Of a stretch of 64,000 nucleotides of DNA, positions 18,419 to 27,203 are shown one piece after another. Where the stretch lies: positions 234,957-298,956 of the forward strand of contig NZ_FOBC01000001.1 in the NCBI RefSeq assembly GCF_900109725.1, in the 5' to 3' direction. Numbering within the stretch: position 1 is the first letter of the stretch; each line of letters starts with the position of its first letter. Below the pieces are notes generated by a model. The model worked only from the letters and a program-made list of their open reading frames with translations. It had not been told where the DNA came from and did no database searches. The translations under genes and the position numbers were made by a program. The DNA is from Halomonas daqiaonensis (GTDB lineage: Bacteria; Pseudomonadota; Gammaproteobacteria; Pseudomonadales; Halomonadaceae).

Positions 18419-21022
18419 GTGCTTGAAGCCTATCGCCAACATGTCGAGGAGCGCGCCGCCGAGGGCGTGCCGCCGAAGCCGCTGAACGCCGAGCAAGTCG
18501 CCGCACTGGTCGAGCTGCTGAAGAATCCGCCCGCCGGCGAGGAAGAGTTCATCCTCGACCTGCTCACCAATCGCGTTCCCCCCGGCGTCGACGAGGCGGC
18601 CTACGTCAAGGCCGGCTTCCTCACCGCCATCGCCAAGGGCGAGGCCGAGTCCCCGCTGATCGACAAGGTGCATGCGGTGAAGCTGCTGGGCACCATGCAG
18701 GGCGGCTACAACATCGTCTCCCTGGTCGAGTTGCTCGACGACCCAGAGCTCGCTAAGGAAGTGGGTGAGCAGCTCAAGCACACCCTGCTGATGTTCGATG
18801 CCTTCCACGACGTGGAAGAGCGTGCCAAGGCCGGCAACGCCGTGGCCAAGGACGTCATCCAATCCTGGGCCGAGGCCGAGTGGTTCCTCTCCAAGCCCGC
18901 GCTGGACGAGAAGATCACCCTGAGCGTCTTCAAGGTGCCCGGCGAGACCAACACCGACGACCTCTCCCCCGCGCCGGATGCCTGGTCGCGTCCCGACATC
19001 CCAGTGCATGCCAACGCCATGCTCAAGAACGAGCGCGATGGCATCGAGCCGGAACAGCCGGGCGTCAAGGGTCCGCTCAAGCAGATCGAGGACGTCAAGG
19101 CCAAGGGCTTCCCGGTCGCCTATGTGGGCGACGTGGTCGGCACCGGCTCCTCGCGCAAGTCTGCCACCAACTCCGTGCTGTGGTTCTTCGGCGACGACAT
19201 CCCCAACGTGCCCAACAAGCGCGCCGGCGGTTTCTGCTTCGGCGGCAAGATCGCGCCGATCTTCTTCAACACCATGGAAGATTCCGGCGCCCTGCCCGTG
19301 GAGATGGACGTCTCCAAGCTCGAGATGGGCGACGTCATCGACGTCTACCCCTACGCAGGCAAGGTGTGCAAGCACGGCACCGATGAGGTGCTCACCACCT
19401 TCGAGCTCAAGACCCAACTGATCCTCGACGAGGTACGCGCCGGCGGCCGTATCCCGCTGATCATCGGCCGCGGCCTGACCACCAAGGCGCGCGAATCCCT
19501 GGGCCTGCCCGCCTCCGACGTCTTCCGTCTGCCCGAGCAGCCCAAGGACACCGGCAAGGGCTTCACCCTGGCCCAGAAGATGGTCGGCAAGGCCTGCGGC
19601 CTGGAGGGCGTGCGTCCCGGCATGTACTGCGAGCCGAAGATGGCTACCGTGGGCTCCCAGGACACCACCGGCCCGATGACCCGCGACGAGCTCAAGGACC
19701 TCGCCTGCCTGGGCTTCCAGGCCGACCTGGTGATGCAATCCTTCTGCCACACCGCTGCCTATCCCAAGCCGGTGGACGTGGACACTCACCACACCCTGCC
19801 CGACTTCATCATGAACCGCGGCGGCGTCTCGCTGCGCCCGGGCGACGGCATCATCCACAGCTGGCTGAACCGCATGCTGCTGCCTGATACGGTCGGCACC
19901 GGCGGCGACTCCCACACCCGCTTCCCGCTGGGCATCTCCTTCCCGGCCGGCTCGGGCCTCGTCGCCTTCGCCGCCGCCACCGGCGTGATGCCGCTGGACA
20001 TGCCGGAATCGGTGCTGGTGCGTTTCAAGGGCAAGCGTCAGCCGGGCGTCACCCTGCGTGACCTGGTCCACGCCATCCCCTACTACGCCATCCAGCAGGG
20101 CCTGCTGACCGTCGAGAAGTCCGGCAAGAAGAACGCCTTCTCGGGTCGCGTGCTGGAGATCGAGGGCCTCGAGGAGCTTACCGTCGAACAGGCCTTCGAG
20201 CTCTCCGACGCCTCCGCCGAGCGCTCTGCCGCGGGCTGCACCATCACCCTGTCCGAGGAGAGCGTAACCGAGTACCTTAAGTCCAACATCACCCTGCTCA
20301 AGTGGATGATCGCCAACGGCTACGGCGACCGTCGTACCATCGAGCGGCGCATCCAGGGCATGGAGGAGTGGCTGGCCAATCCGAGCCTGATGCGCGCCGA
20401 CCAGGACGCCGACTACGCCGAGGTCATCGAGATCGATCTCGAGGAACTCAAGGAGCCGGTACTCTGCGCTCCCAACGATCCGGACGACGCCCGCCTGCTG
20501 TCCGACGTCGCCGGTCAGAAGATCGACGAAGTCTTCATCGGTTCGTGCATGACCAACATCGGCCACTTCCGCGCCGCGGGCAAGCTGCTCGAGAAGCAGC
20601 CGGCCGGCAGCCTGAAGACCCGCCTGTGGCTGGCCCCGCCGACCAAGATGGACCAGCACCAGCTGACCGAGGAAGGCTACTACGGCATCTATGGCCGCGC
20701 CGGGGCACGCATGGAGATGCCGGGCTGCTCGCTGTGCATGGGCAACCAGGCTCGCGTCGCCGCCAAGAGCACGGTGGTCTCCACCTCGACCCGCAACTTC
20801 CCCAACCGCCTGGGTGACGGGGCCAACGTCTACCTCGCCTCCGCCGAACTGGCGGCCGTGGCCGCCGTGGAAGGCCGCCTACCCAGCGTCGATGAATACC
20901 GTCGCTATATGGGCGAGTTCGACGCCATGGCCGGCGAGATCTACCGCTACATGAACTTCCACGAGATCGAGGAATATCAGAACGCCGCGTCCAACGTGAT
21001 TCCGATCGCGCAGGAAGCCTGA
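18419..21022 (+). CDS. acnB: Aconitate hydratase B (bifunctional aconitase / 2-methylisocitrate dehydratase)
   Basis: 867-residue AcnB, the main TCA-cycle aconitase in gammaproteobacteria. The N-terminal HEAT-like domain ([16 protein letters not shown]) precedes the swivel domain, an arrangement unique to AcnB. The swivel loop [12 protein letters not shown] and the Fe-S cysteines (in HTAAYP-type and [14 protein letters not shown] regions, with [10 protein letters not shown]) are all present. Start is GTG at 18419 with GAGGG seven bases upstream. The gene stands alone, with a rho-independent terminator about 90 bases downstream. The 289-base region upstream carries no obvious sigma-70 promoter by eye. 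Confidence 0.96.
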   Translation: MLEAYRQHVEERAAEGVPPKPLNAEQVAALVELLKNPPAGEEEFILDLLTNRVPPGVDEAAYVKAGFLTAIAKGEAESPLIDKVHAVKLLGTMQGGYNIVSLVELLDDPELAKEVGEQLKHTLLMFDAFHDVEERAKAGNAVAKDVIQSWAEAEWFLSKPALDEKITLSVFKVPGETNTDDLSPAPDAWSRPDIPVHANAMLKNERDGIEPEQPGVKGPLKQIEDVKAKGFPVAYVGDVVGTGSSRKSATNSVLWFFGDDIPNVPNKRAGGFCFGGKIAPIFFNTMEDSGALPVEMDVSKLEMGDVIDVYPYAGKVCKHGTDEVLTTFELKTQLILDEVRAGGRIPLIIGRGLTTKARESLGLPASDVFRLPEQPKDTGKGFTLAQKMVGKACGLEGVRPGMYCEPKMATVGSQDTTGPMTRDELKDLACLGFQADLVMQSFCHTAAYPKPVDVDTHHTLPDFIMNRGGVSLRPGDGIIHSWLNRMLLPDTVGTGGDSHTRFPLGISFPAGSGLVAFAAATGVMPLDMPESVLVRFKGKRQPGVTLRDLVHAIPYYAIQQGLLTVEKSGKKNAFSGRVLEIEGLEELTVEQAFELSDASAERSAAGCTITLSEESVTEYLKSNITLLKWMIANGYGDRRTIERRIQGMEEWLANPSLMRADQDADYAEVIEIDLEELKEPVLCAPNDPDDARLLSDVAGQKIDEVFIGSCMTNIGHFRAAGKLLEKQPAGSLKTRLWLAPPTKMDQHQLTEEGYYGIYGRAGARMEMPGCSLCMGNQARVAAKSTVVSTSTRNFPNRLGDGANVYLASAELAAVAAVEGRLPSVDEYRRYMGEFDAMAGEIYRYMNFHEIEEYQNAASNVIPIAQEA

Positions 21023-21110
21023 TATCCCTATTTTCTGGTAACCTAGGGTTCGACTCCGATGCTCGCAACATCGAAGGCCACCATTCGCGGCGGCCGGAGC
21101 CGATGAACGA

Positions 21111-21136
21111 AGCGCCCCGATTGGGGCGCTTTTTTG
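21111..21136 (+). terminator. Rho-independent terminator of acnB
   Basis: AGCGCCCC-GATT-GGGGCGCT hairpin followed by TTTTTTG. Eight-base perfect GC-rich stem, tetraloop and T run: a textbook intrinsic terminator. Confidence 0.95.
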
Positions 21137-21332
21137 TTTCCACTCCGTCCAGACCGGCTTTTTCACCAGAAGGACAAAGGACAGGACTTTCGCAGATAGT
21201 TCTACCGCTCGAGGCTGATAAGGCAATAAGCCTCTCCCTTCGAAACTGCAGAAGCCTTGACCAAAAGGGACTTTCGTTCTTTGCGAGCCGTGGCATCATT
21301 GTTCTATCACCCACGTCACGAGGAGCCTCACC
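21137..21332 (+). other. Intergenic region between the acnB terminator and rraA
   Basis: About 196 bases with no gene or repeat. It must hold the rraA promoter. A TTGACC at 21257-21262 resembles a -35 element, but no good -10 lies 16-18 bases downstream, so no promoter is called. AGGAG at 21321-21325 is the rraA ribosome-binding site. Confidence 0.4.
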
Positions 21333-21821
21333 TTGAGCCATATCAGCACGCCGGACATCTGCGACGCTTACCCCGAGGTACAGGTGCTCGATCCGATCTT
21401 CGTCAACGTCGGTGGCCTCGAGGCCTTTGCCGGCCCGATTCGCACCGTCAAGTGCTTCGAGGACAACTCCCTGGTCAAGCAGGCGGTGGCCGAGCCCGGC
21501 GACGGCGCCGTGCTGGTCGTCGATGCCGGCGGCTCCACCCGCTGCGCGATGCTGGGCGACATGCTGGCCGAACAGGCCGCCGGTCATGGCTGGGCCGGCG
21601 TGCTGATGTACGGCTGCGTGCGTGACGTCGACATACTGGCCGAGACCGAGCTCGGCATCCAGGCCTTGGGGGCCCATCCACGCAAGAGCGAGAAGCGCGG
21701 CGAGGGACAACGCGACATCCCAGTCAGCTTCGCCGGCGTCACCCTGTCGCCAGGCCAATGGCTGTATGCCGACAACAACGGCATCCTGATTGCCGACGAG
21801 CCGTTGGACCTGGAGCGCTGA
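21333..21821 (+). CDS. rraA: Ribonuclease E activity regulator RraA
   Basis: 162-residue RraA protein, which binds RNase E and damps its activity; the same fold is shared with HMG/CHA aldolases, and [17 protein letters not shown] followed by [12 protein letters not shown] is typical of the group. The N-terminus ([18 protein letters not shown]) and the length match E. coli RraA closely. The start is TTG at 21333, set by AGGAG seven bases upstream; no ATG or GTG in frame fits the family N-terminus. It is followed by its own hairpin, so it is monocistronic. Confidence 0.92.
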   Translation: MSHISTPDICDAYPEVQVLDPIFVNVGGLEAFAGPIRTVKCFEDNSLVKQAVAEPGDGAVLVVDAGGSTRCAMLGDMLAEQAAGHGWAGVLMYGCVRDVDILAETELGIQALGAHPRKSEKRGEGQRDIPVSFAGVTLSPGQWLYADNNGILIADEPLDLER

Positions 21822-21846
21822 ACCGCGCCGAGGCCTGCGATAACAG

Positions 21847-21871
21847 GCACTTGCCCGTGGCGGGCAAGTGC
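21847..21871 (+). terminator. Hairpin terminator after rraA
   Basis: Perfect 11-base arms GCACTTGCCCG / CGGGCAAGTGC around TGG, 26 bases after the rraA stop. The following sequence (TGTCACTCT) has only a poor T run. Confidence 0.75.
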
Positions 21872-21909
21872 TGTCACTCTGATGTCATGCTCCTGTCACG
21901 CGCCTTTCC

Positions 21910-23793
21910 ATGCTACCCCTGCCACGACTGAGCGGCGATGTACTGCGCACCCTGCGCGAGCATCTGCGCCCGCTGATCGCCTATCACCTCTTCTTCACGC
22001 TGCTGGCCTCAAGCCTGCTGCTGCCGGCCGTGGGCTGGACCCTCTCGGGCCTGCTTGCCCAGTTCGGGCGTCCGGTGATCACCAACAACGAGCTGATCGA
22101 GCTGCTGATGAGCCCCGGTGGCCTGCTCTGGCTACTGGCCGCCGTGGGCCTGACCTTCCTGGTACTCTACCTGCAGCAATCCGGCATGATCCTGGTGGCG
22201 GTACGCCCCCGGGACCACCATGTGCGCCTGGCCTTCGAGGCACTCTGGGCCACGCTGCGCCGGCTGCCGGCCATCAGCGGCCTGGTAGTGCTCCAGGTGG
22301 GGGCCCAGTTGCTGCTGATGGTTCCGCTGGCCCTCAGCCTGGCCTGGCTCCATGCCTTCTTCCTGGGTGGCCTGGATCCCTACTTCGTACAGAACGTGCG
22401 CCCCCCTGCCTTGTGGGCCTTCCTCGGCAGCGGCCTGGTTCCGATACTGATATGGATCCTACTCGCTGGCAGCCTCTATGTCCGCTGGCACCTGGCCCTG
22501 CCGGCACTGACCCTGGAGGGGCTCTCGCCGCCGGCGGCCCTGGCACGCAGCGTACAGTTGACCCGAGGCCGCGGGCACCAAATCGCCGTGGCGGTGGTCA
22601 TACTGTTGTTGGGCATCATCGCGCTGCCGCTACTGGCCACGGCACTGTTCGACTGGATCGTCACGCCGCTGCTGTGGGGGCTACCCGAGCGCAATGCGGT
22701 GCTGGTGCCGGCCATGCTCGCCTACCTCACCGCCTACCTGCTGATCGCCCTGGCCATCACCTTCGCCGGCATCGCCGCCAACGCCCTGCAGGCCACCTGC
22801 CTCTACCTGCACCTGGCCCATCGCGAACCGAGGCCCGAACCACCGCCGCCCGGCACCCACCCGGGCCGCCTGGCCTGGGTCGTCGAGCTCGCCGTCGTGC
22901 TGTTCGCCATCGGCCAGGCGTGGTTGATCGTCAACCGCTTCGAGATCCGCGACGAGGTCGCCATCATCGCCCACCGCGGCAGCTCGCTGAAGGCGCCGGA
23001 GAACACCATGGCCGCGGTGGAACAGGCCATTCGGGACCGATCCGATGGCATCGAGATCGACGTGCGTCTCACCGCCGACAGCGAAGTCGTCCTCTACCAT
23101 GACGAGACACTCAGGCGGTTGGCCGGCGACAACCGCCGGGTCGGAAACCTGACGCGATCGGAGCTTGCCGAGGTGGATGTGGGGAGCTGGTTCGGAGATT
23201 CCTTCATCGACGAGCCGATTCCGGGGCTGGACGAGGTCCTGGCAACGGTGCGTGGACGCGCCAACCTGATGATAGAGCTCAAGCCCGACCCCGGGCGCGA
23301 ACTCGAGCTGGTCGAGGCGGTCCTCGACGACCTGGAAGCGGAGCGGGAAATACGCCTCGCATGCCGGCACCGCGCCGAGGATCGGGTGACCGCCCTGGCC
23401 TGCGGCGATCCGGACATCATGAGGGAAATGTTCTTCGCCGCCATGTCGCCCTGGCTGCTGCGCGAGGCCACATTACGAGAGCCTCGGTTGCGTACCTCCC
23501 TGCTGGCCCAGCTGGTGATGTCGGGCAGCCTGGAGCGCCAGGGCTTCGATGCCCTGGCCCTTCGTCATAACCGCATCGACGAGGAGGAGATTCGCCTTGC
23601 CGGGTACTACGACTACGAGCTGCATGCCTGGACCATCAATGATCGCACCCGGATGTCCCAGCTGATCGATCTGGGGGTGGATGCCATCATCACCGACCGG
23701 CCGGCCATGCTCGCCGAGCTGATCGCCGAGCGCCGCCGGCTGGGCGACGGCGCCCTGCTGCTGGTCAAGCTGCGCAACTGGCTAAGGAACTAA
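21910..23793 (+). CDS. Membrane-bound glycerophosphodiester phosphodiesterase
   Basis: 627-residue two-part protein. The first 340 residues hold about seven or eight hydrophobic helices and match the GDPD membrane domain (long hydrophobic stretches from LIAYHLFFTLLASSLLLPAVGW onwards). The C-terminal 280 residues form a GP-PDE TIM barrel with the catalytic opening IIAHRGSSLKAPENTM, then DGIEIDVRLTADSEVVLYHD, carrying the His, Glu and Asp that bind the metal and cut the diester. It probably degrades glycerophosphodiesters at the inner membrane. The ATG at 21910 lacks a clear ribosome-binding site, so a nearby start is possible. A long overlapping frame from 21882 is low-complexity shadow. Confidence 0.88.
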   Translation: MLPLPRLSGDVLRTLREHLRPLIAYHLFFTLLASSLLLPAVGWTLSGLLAQFGRPVITNNELIELLMSPGGLLWLLAAVGLTFLVLYLQQSGMILVAVRPRDHHVRLAFEALWATLRRLPAISGLVVLQVGAQLLLMVPLALSLAWLHAFFLGGLDPYFVQNVRPPALWAFLGSGLVPILIWILLAGSLYVRWHLALPALTLEGLSPPAALARSVQLTRGRGHQIAVAVVILLLGIIALPLLATALFDWIVTPLLWGLPERNAVLVPAMLAYLTAYLLIALAITFAGIAANALQATCLYLHLAHREPRPEPPPPGTHPGRLAWVVELAVVLFAIGQAWLIVNRFEIRDEVAIIAHRGSSLKAPENTMAAVEQAIRDRSDGIEIDVRLTADSEVVLYHDETLRRLAGDNRRVGNLTRSELAEVDVGSWFGDSFIDEPIPGLDEVLATVRGRANLMIELKPDPGRELELVEAVLDDLEAEREIRLACRHRAEDRVTALACGDPDIMREMFFAAMSPWLLREATLREPRLRTSLLAQLVMSGSLERQGFDALALRHNRIDEEEIRLAGYYDYELHAWTINDRTRMSQLIDLGVDAIITDRPAMLAELIAERRRLGDGALLLVKLRNWLRN

Positions 23794-23819
23794 CGGGGCA
23801 GGCCTACGCCACGGCGCAT

Positions 23820-25646
23820 TTACTCCCCCATCACCACGCCTTCACGTCGCGGATCCGCGCCACCGAAGAAGCCTTCATCGGTCCGCTGGATCGCCTGCAG
23901 GCCGCTGGTCAGCTCGCGCTCCTCGACCTCGTGGCCACGCTCGCGCAGCGCCTGCAGGGTGGCCGGCGGGAAGCGTCCCTCCTCCAGGTAGACCGTCCCT
24001 CCCAAGGTGATGGCATGGGGCAGGTCCACTGCGCGCTGGGCATCCAGGCCCCAGTCGAGCATCGCCAACAGCGAGCGGGCGGTATAGTGGATGATGGCTG
24101 CGCCCCCCGGCGAGCCGAGGCTCGCCACCAGTTCGTCGCTGTCGCGGTCGAAGACCAGCGTCGGGCTCATGCTTGAGCGTGGCCGCTTGCCGGGCTCCAC
24201 CCGATTGGCGATCGGTGTGCCCTCGTCATCCGTGGGGGTGAAGGAGAAATCGGTCAGCTGGTTGTTGAGCAGGAAGCCCCCCGGCATGCCGGTTCCCCCG
24301 TCGGAAAGGATGCGCGCGCCGAAGGCCTGTTCGATGGAACTGGTCATGGCCAGGGCGTTGCCGTGCTCGTCGACGATGCTGATGTGGCTGGTACCGTATT
24401 CCGGCTGCGTGGGCTGCACGGCCCAGGTGGTGGCCAGGGCACCGGGGTTGCCCGGCGTGGCCCCTTCGCTGCCCATGCTCTGCCCCGCCTCGATCAGGTC
24501 GGCACGCTCGGACAGGTAGTCCGGGGCGAGCATCAGCGACCAGTCGCCTCCGGGCGCCTCGACGAAGTCCGGGTCGGCGATATAGCGTCCGCGATCGGCG
24601 AATGCCAGCCGCGAGGCCTCGAGGAAGCGGTGCAGCCAGTCGACATCGGGAAGATCGTCTTCCAGGCTGACCTCGATGGGAGGAAGCTGCTCCAGGGTGC
24701 CGAGGATCTGCATCACGGTCAGGTGGCCCGAGGAGGGCGGTGGAAAGCCGCATACCCGATAGGCCTGCCACTCGGTACAGAGCGGCTCGCGCTCCTTCGC
24801 CGTGTAGGTCGCCAGGTCCTCGAGGCCAAGGCTGCCGGTAATTGCGGGATGATTCTGCACCCGCGACACGATGTCCTCGGCGATCTTCCCGGTGTGCAGC
24901 GCCGAGCTGTCCTGCTCGGCGATCCGCTCTAGAATCACCGCCAGGGCCGGATTCTTGAGCCTGTGCCCTTCCGGCAGCGGTTCGCCTTCCTCGGTGAAAT
25001 AGAAGGCCGACGCCCGGGCGTCGTCACGCAGGTCGTCGGTGGCGGCGATGCTGTGATGGAGCCTGTGGCTGACGAGAAACCCCTCGTCGGCGAGGGTGAT
25101 GGCCGGCTCGAAGAGCTCGGCCCAGGGCAGACGACCATGGGCATCGTGGGCCAGTTCCAGCATACGCAGGGTACCGGGCACGCCGACCGAACGACCGCTG
25201 GCCACGGCCTCCATGAACGCCAGGGGCTCGCCTTCCCCGTCCAGGAAGAGCCCCTCCTCCACCGAGGACGGCGCGGTCTCGCGACCGTCGTATGCCTTGA
25301 CCTCCTCGCCGTCGTGATACATCAGGAAGGAGCCACCGCCGATACCGCTGGACTGGGGTTCGACCAGGGTGAGCACCATCTGCACCGCGATGGCGGCATC
25401 GATGGCCGAGCCTCCCGCCTTGAGGATCTGGTAGCCGGCATCGGTGGCCAGGGGGTTGGCGGCGGCCACGGCGAAGTGCTGAGTGGCCCAGCCCGGCTTC
25501 TCCTCGCTGCCGGATCCCGTCTCCGGCGCGATATCCGGGCGCTGGTACTGGAAATCCACCTCGCCCAGGGCCGCCGAGGACAACAGCAACGCAGAGAGGG
25601 TCAACAGCAGGGATGCCGAGCGGTACCAAGCGGTGGGGATGGCCAT
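23820..25646 (-). CDS. ggt: Gamma-glutamyltransferase (glutathione hydrolase), periplasmic
   Basis: 608-residue precursor of the self-processing enzyme that cleaves gamma-glutamyl bonds of glutathione. A Sec signal peptide occupies about the first 27 residues (LLLTLSALLLSSAALG). AGGSAIDAAIAVQMVLTLVEPQSSGIGGG is the family signature. The autoprocessing nucleophile is the Thr of EYGTSHISIVDEHGNA near residue 418, and the oxyanion region SPGGAAIIHY is intact. Two in-frame ATGs lie close together; ATG 25646 is preferred because AAGGAG is eight bases upstream, whereas at 25652 it would be only two. A single gene with no glutathione partner beside it. Confidence 0.93.
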   Translation of the reverse strand: MAIPTAWYRSASLLLTLSALLLSSAALGEVDFQYQRPDIAPETGSGSEEKPGWATQHFAVAAANPLATDAGYQILKAGGSAIDAAIAVQMVLTLVEPQSSGIGGGSFLMYHDGEEVKAYDGRETAPSSVEEGLFLDGEGEPLAFMEAVASGRSVGVPGTLRMLELAHDAHGRLPWAELFEPAITLADEGFLVSHRLHHSIAATDDLRDDARASAFYFTEEGEPLPEGHRLKNPALAVILERIAEQDSSALHTGKIAEDIVSRVQNHPAITGSLGLEDLATYTAKEREPLCTEWQAYRVCGFPPPSSGHLTVMQILGTLEQLPPIEVSLEDDLPDVDWLHRFLEASRLAFADRGRYIADPDFVEAPGGDWSLMLAPDYLSERADLIEAGQSMGSEGATPGNPGALATTWAVQPTQPEYGTSHISIVDEHGNALAMTSSIEQAFGARILSDGGTGMPGGFLLNNQLTDFSFTPTDDEGTPIANRVEPGKRPRSSMSPTLVFDRDSDELVASLGSPGGAAIIHYTARSLLAMLDWGLDAQRAVDLPHAITLGGTVYLEEGRFPPATLQALRERGHEVEERELTSGLQAIQRTDEGFFGGADPRREGVVMGE

Positions 25647-25715
25647 GATCATGACTCCTTGTCTCGAATCGGGGTCATGACAGCATAGGTGAGTCCGGTC
25701 GGGTCGTCGCCACCC

Positions 25716-26162
25716 TCACTGCTGGCGACAACGCCAGAGAGCGAGCAGATTCATGCCGGCGAGCGTCAGCAGTACGGCGGCACCCCAGCCCAGGGAGCTG
25801 ACCAGGCCATGGAACTCGCCGGGGGCGGCCTGCGGCCGGAAGGCCATGCCGTATTCGGCAAGGCGGCTGCCCCCATAGAGCAGAAGGGCCAGAAGCCCTA
25901 GGGGCAGCGGGGAACGCTGGCGGGCGAGCCAGCGGGTCACCCACCAGGGTTTCGCGGGCGCCTTGGCTGGTGCGGCCTTGCGAGTCCTGGATCGTGGAGC
26001 GGCCTTGGGTCTGCTGGGCGACGGTCGCGCCGCGCGTCGCGCCGGCTTGCGGTCCGCGCCCGGCAGGCAGCCCGCCAGCCATCGCGAAACGCAAACCAGG
26101 CCCCAGGCCAGGGTAAAGAGGACGGACAGCGCCATTCCCCCCATCACCAGCAAGTATGCCAT
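25716..26162 (-). CDS. Hypothetical inner-membrane protein, 148 aa
   Basis: Three likely transmembrane segments: one at the N-terminus (YLLVMGGMALSVLFTLAWGLVCV) and two at the C-terminus (LPLGLLALLLYGGSRLAEYGM and GWGAAVLLTLAGMNLLALW). Between them lies a strongly basic Ala/Pro/Lys/Arg stretch of about 35 residues (KPARRAARPSPSRPKAAPRS...), probably disordered and cytoplasmic. No family recognised. It lies 69 bases upstream of ggt in the same direction, so the two could share a transcript, but a functional link is not evident. Confidence 0.6.
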   Translation of the reverse strand: MAYLLVMGGMALSVLFTLAWGLVCVSRWLAGCLPGADRKPARRAARPSPSRPKAAPRSRTRKAAPAKAPAKPWWVTRWLARQRSPLPLGLLALLLYGGSRLAEYGMAFRPQAAPGEFHGLVSSLGWGAAVLLTLAGMNLLALWRCRQQ

Positions 26163-26323
26163 CCCGGCAGATCCCCCTTCGGCTCGTTGGAGGCACTATC
26201 TTGCCAAATTCCCGCCGCCCTGTGGGCCTGAATCGCCCTTACCCTTCAGGTTGATACGAACCGACGAATGCCAGCAAACTTACTCTGAAGGTCGCCGATC
26301 AGATGAGTGCTCGGCGATGGCAA

Positions 26324-26893
26324 TCACCGCAGGATGTCGTGAATCACTTCGCGGATGACGTCGTTGGTGAGGTCGACCAGCACGGCGTCGGTGCCCACTC
26401 GGCGCCATTCATAGCCCTGGTAGTAGGGCAGGTCGCGCCGCACGCGGTCGTCGAATTTCTTGGCGATGCCGGGAGGCAGGGGCTTACCGCGCTCCAGGTT
26501 CATGCGGATGCCGGGCGGCAGGCTATCGCGATCGTCATGGCTGATAACCTCGCGCCGGCTACGGAAGATCTCGCGAATCTCGCGCTCGTCGATCAGCGGC
26601 CGGCTTGCCTCATCGTAATACCGATCCCGCTCCCGAGAACCGTCGCGCATCCGGTCACGGTCCTCGTAGCGGTCGCGCTCGTCGCTGTCTCGCGCTTGAT
26701 GGTTGCCCTGGCCCTTCTGGCCAGGATGCTGCTGGCCCTGCCCCTTCCAGGAACCACCACCCTGACCCTTGCCCTGGCTATTGCCGGGCTGTCCCTGGCT
26801 GTTGCCAGGCTGTGCCAACAGCGGGGTCGCCACAAGGCTCAGGCCAAGGGCGCCGGCCATCAACAGGGAATAAAATGCGGTCGGAGTCTTCAT
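26324..26893 (-). CDS. CigR-like / RcnB-like periplasmic protein, 189 aa
   Basis: Exported protein: a Sec signal peptide of about 27 residues (LLMAGALGLSLVATPLLA) is followed by a low-complexity Gly/Gln/Ser/Asn tract and a highly charged Asp/Arg/Glu region. The C-terminal 90 residues contain SLPPGIRMNLERGKPLPPGIAKKF and a YEWRRVGTDAVLVDL strand followed by a short helix, the pattern seen in CigR-type and RcnB-type proteins (LPPG repeats and a YRWVRVGNDYLLV-like end). GGAGG lies upstream of ATG 26893. The role of CigR homologues outside Salmonella is unclear. Confidence 0.72.
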   Translation of the reverse strand: MKTPTAFYSLLMAGALGLSLVATPLLAQPGNSQGQPGNSQGKGQGGGSWKGQGQQHPGQKGQGNHQARDSDERDRYEDRDRMRDGSRERDRYYDEASRPLIDEREIREIFRSRREVISHDDRDSLPPGIRMNLERGKPLPPGIAKKFDDRVRRDLPYYQGYEWRRVGTDAVLVDLTNDVIREVIHDILR

Positions 26894-26988
26894 GCAGACC
26901 TCCTCGTCGGGGCATGTCCCATCAGTCTAGTCCGACATCGTGCAAGGGCAGTGCACAAAGCAAGACACGCGGGCAGGCCCGCAGGGTT

Positions 26989-27155
26989 ATCGCAGATGGA
27001 AGTAATGCTCGAGACTGTTCCGGCGACAGGCCCCGAAGTGTCGGACCATCGGGGAGGCGCTGTGAACCCCTCCATGGGCGCTACCGACGCCATCCCTGGC
27101 GTAGGACCTCCCCTTCGACCTGTCCCCGGCGCCTCTCGCTTCGGCTAACTGCGAT
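26989..27155 (+). repeat. Dispersed structured intergenic repeat, family 1, copy 3 (full length)
   Basis: 167-base full-length copy, plus orientation, between the CigR-like gene and the 3' end of ppsA. Ends are ATCGCAG and CTGCGAT (7-base inverted). Nested stems: CGACAGG/CCTGTC, GGGGAGG/CCTCCCC, ACGCCA/TGGCGT, plus an extra left-side hairpin CCCCGA/TCGGGG. It differs from copy 5 at nine positions by my count, including paired changes. Confidence 0.9.
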
Positions 27156-27203
27156 TGCCCTGCACAGGCCCGGGTGTCTTGCTTGCTGTTAGTGGATGCA
27201 GGG

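Noticed and set aside
18269..20659. 796-codon open frame antisense to acnB
   Set aside because: Low-complexity Gly/Val/Leu/His composition that mirrors GC-rich codon structure of acnB; no family similarity. The same applies to long antisense frames over pqiA (983-2479), rhlE, ppsA, rpsA and tyrA-aroA.
21040..21075. tRNA-like GGGTTCGACTCC after acnB
   Set aside because: The flanking bases do not pair as a T stem, and there is no acceptor stem or anticodon arm.
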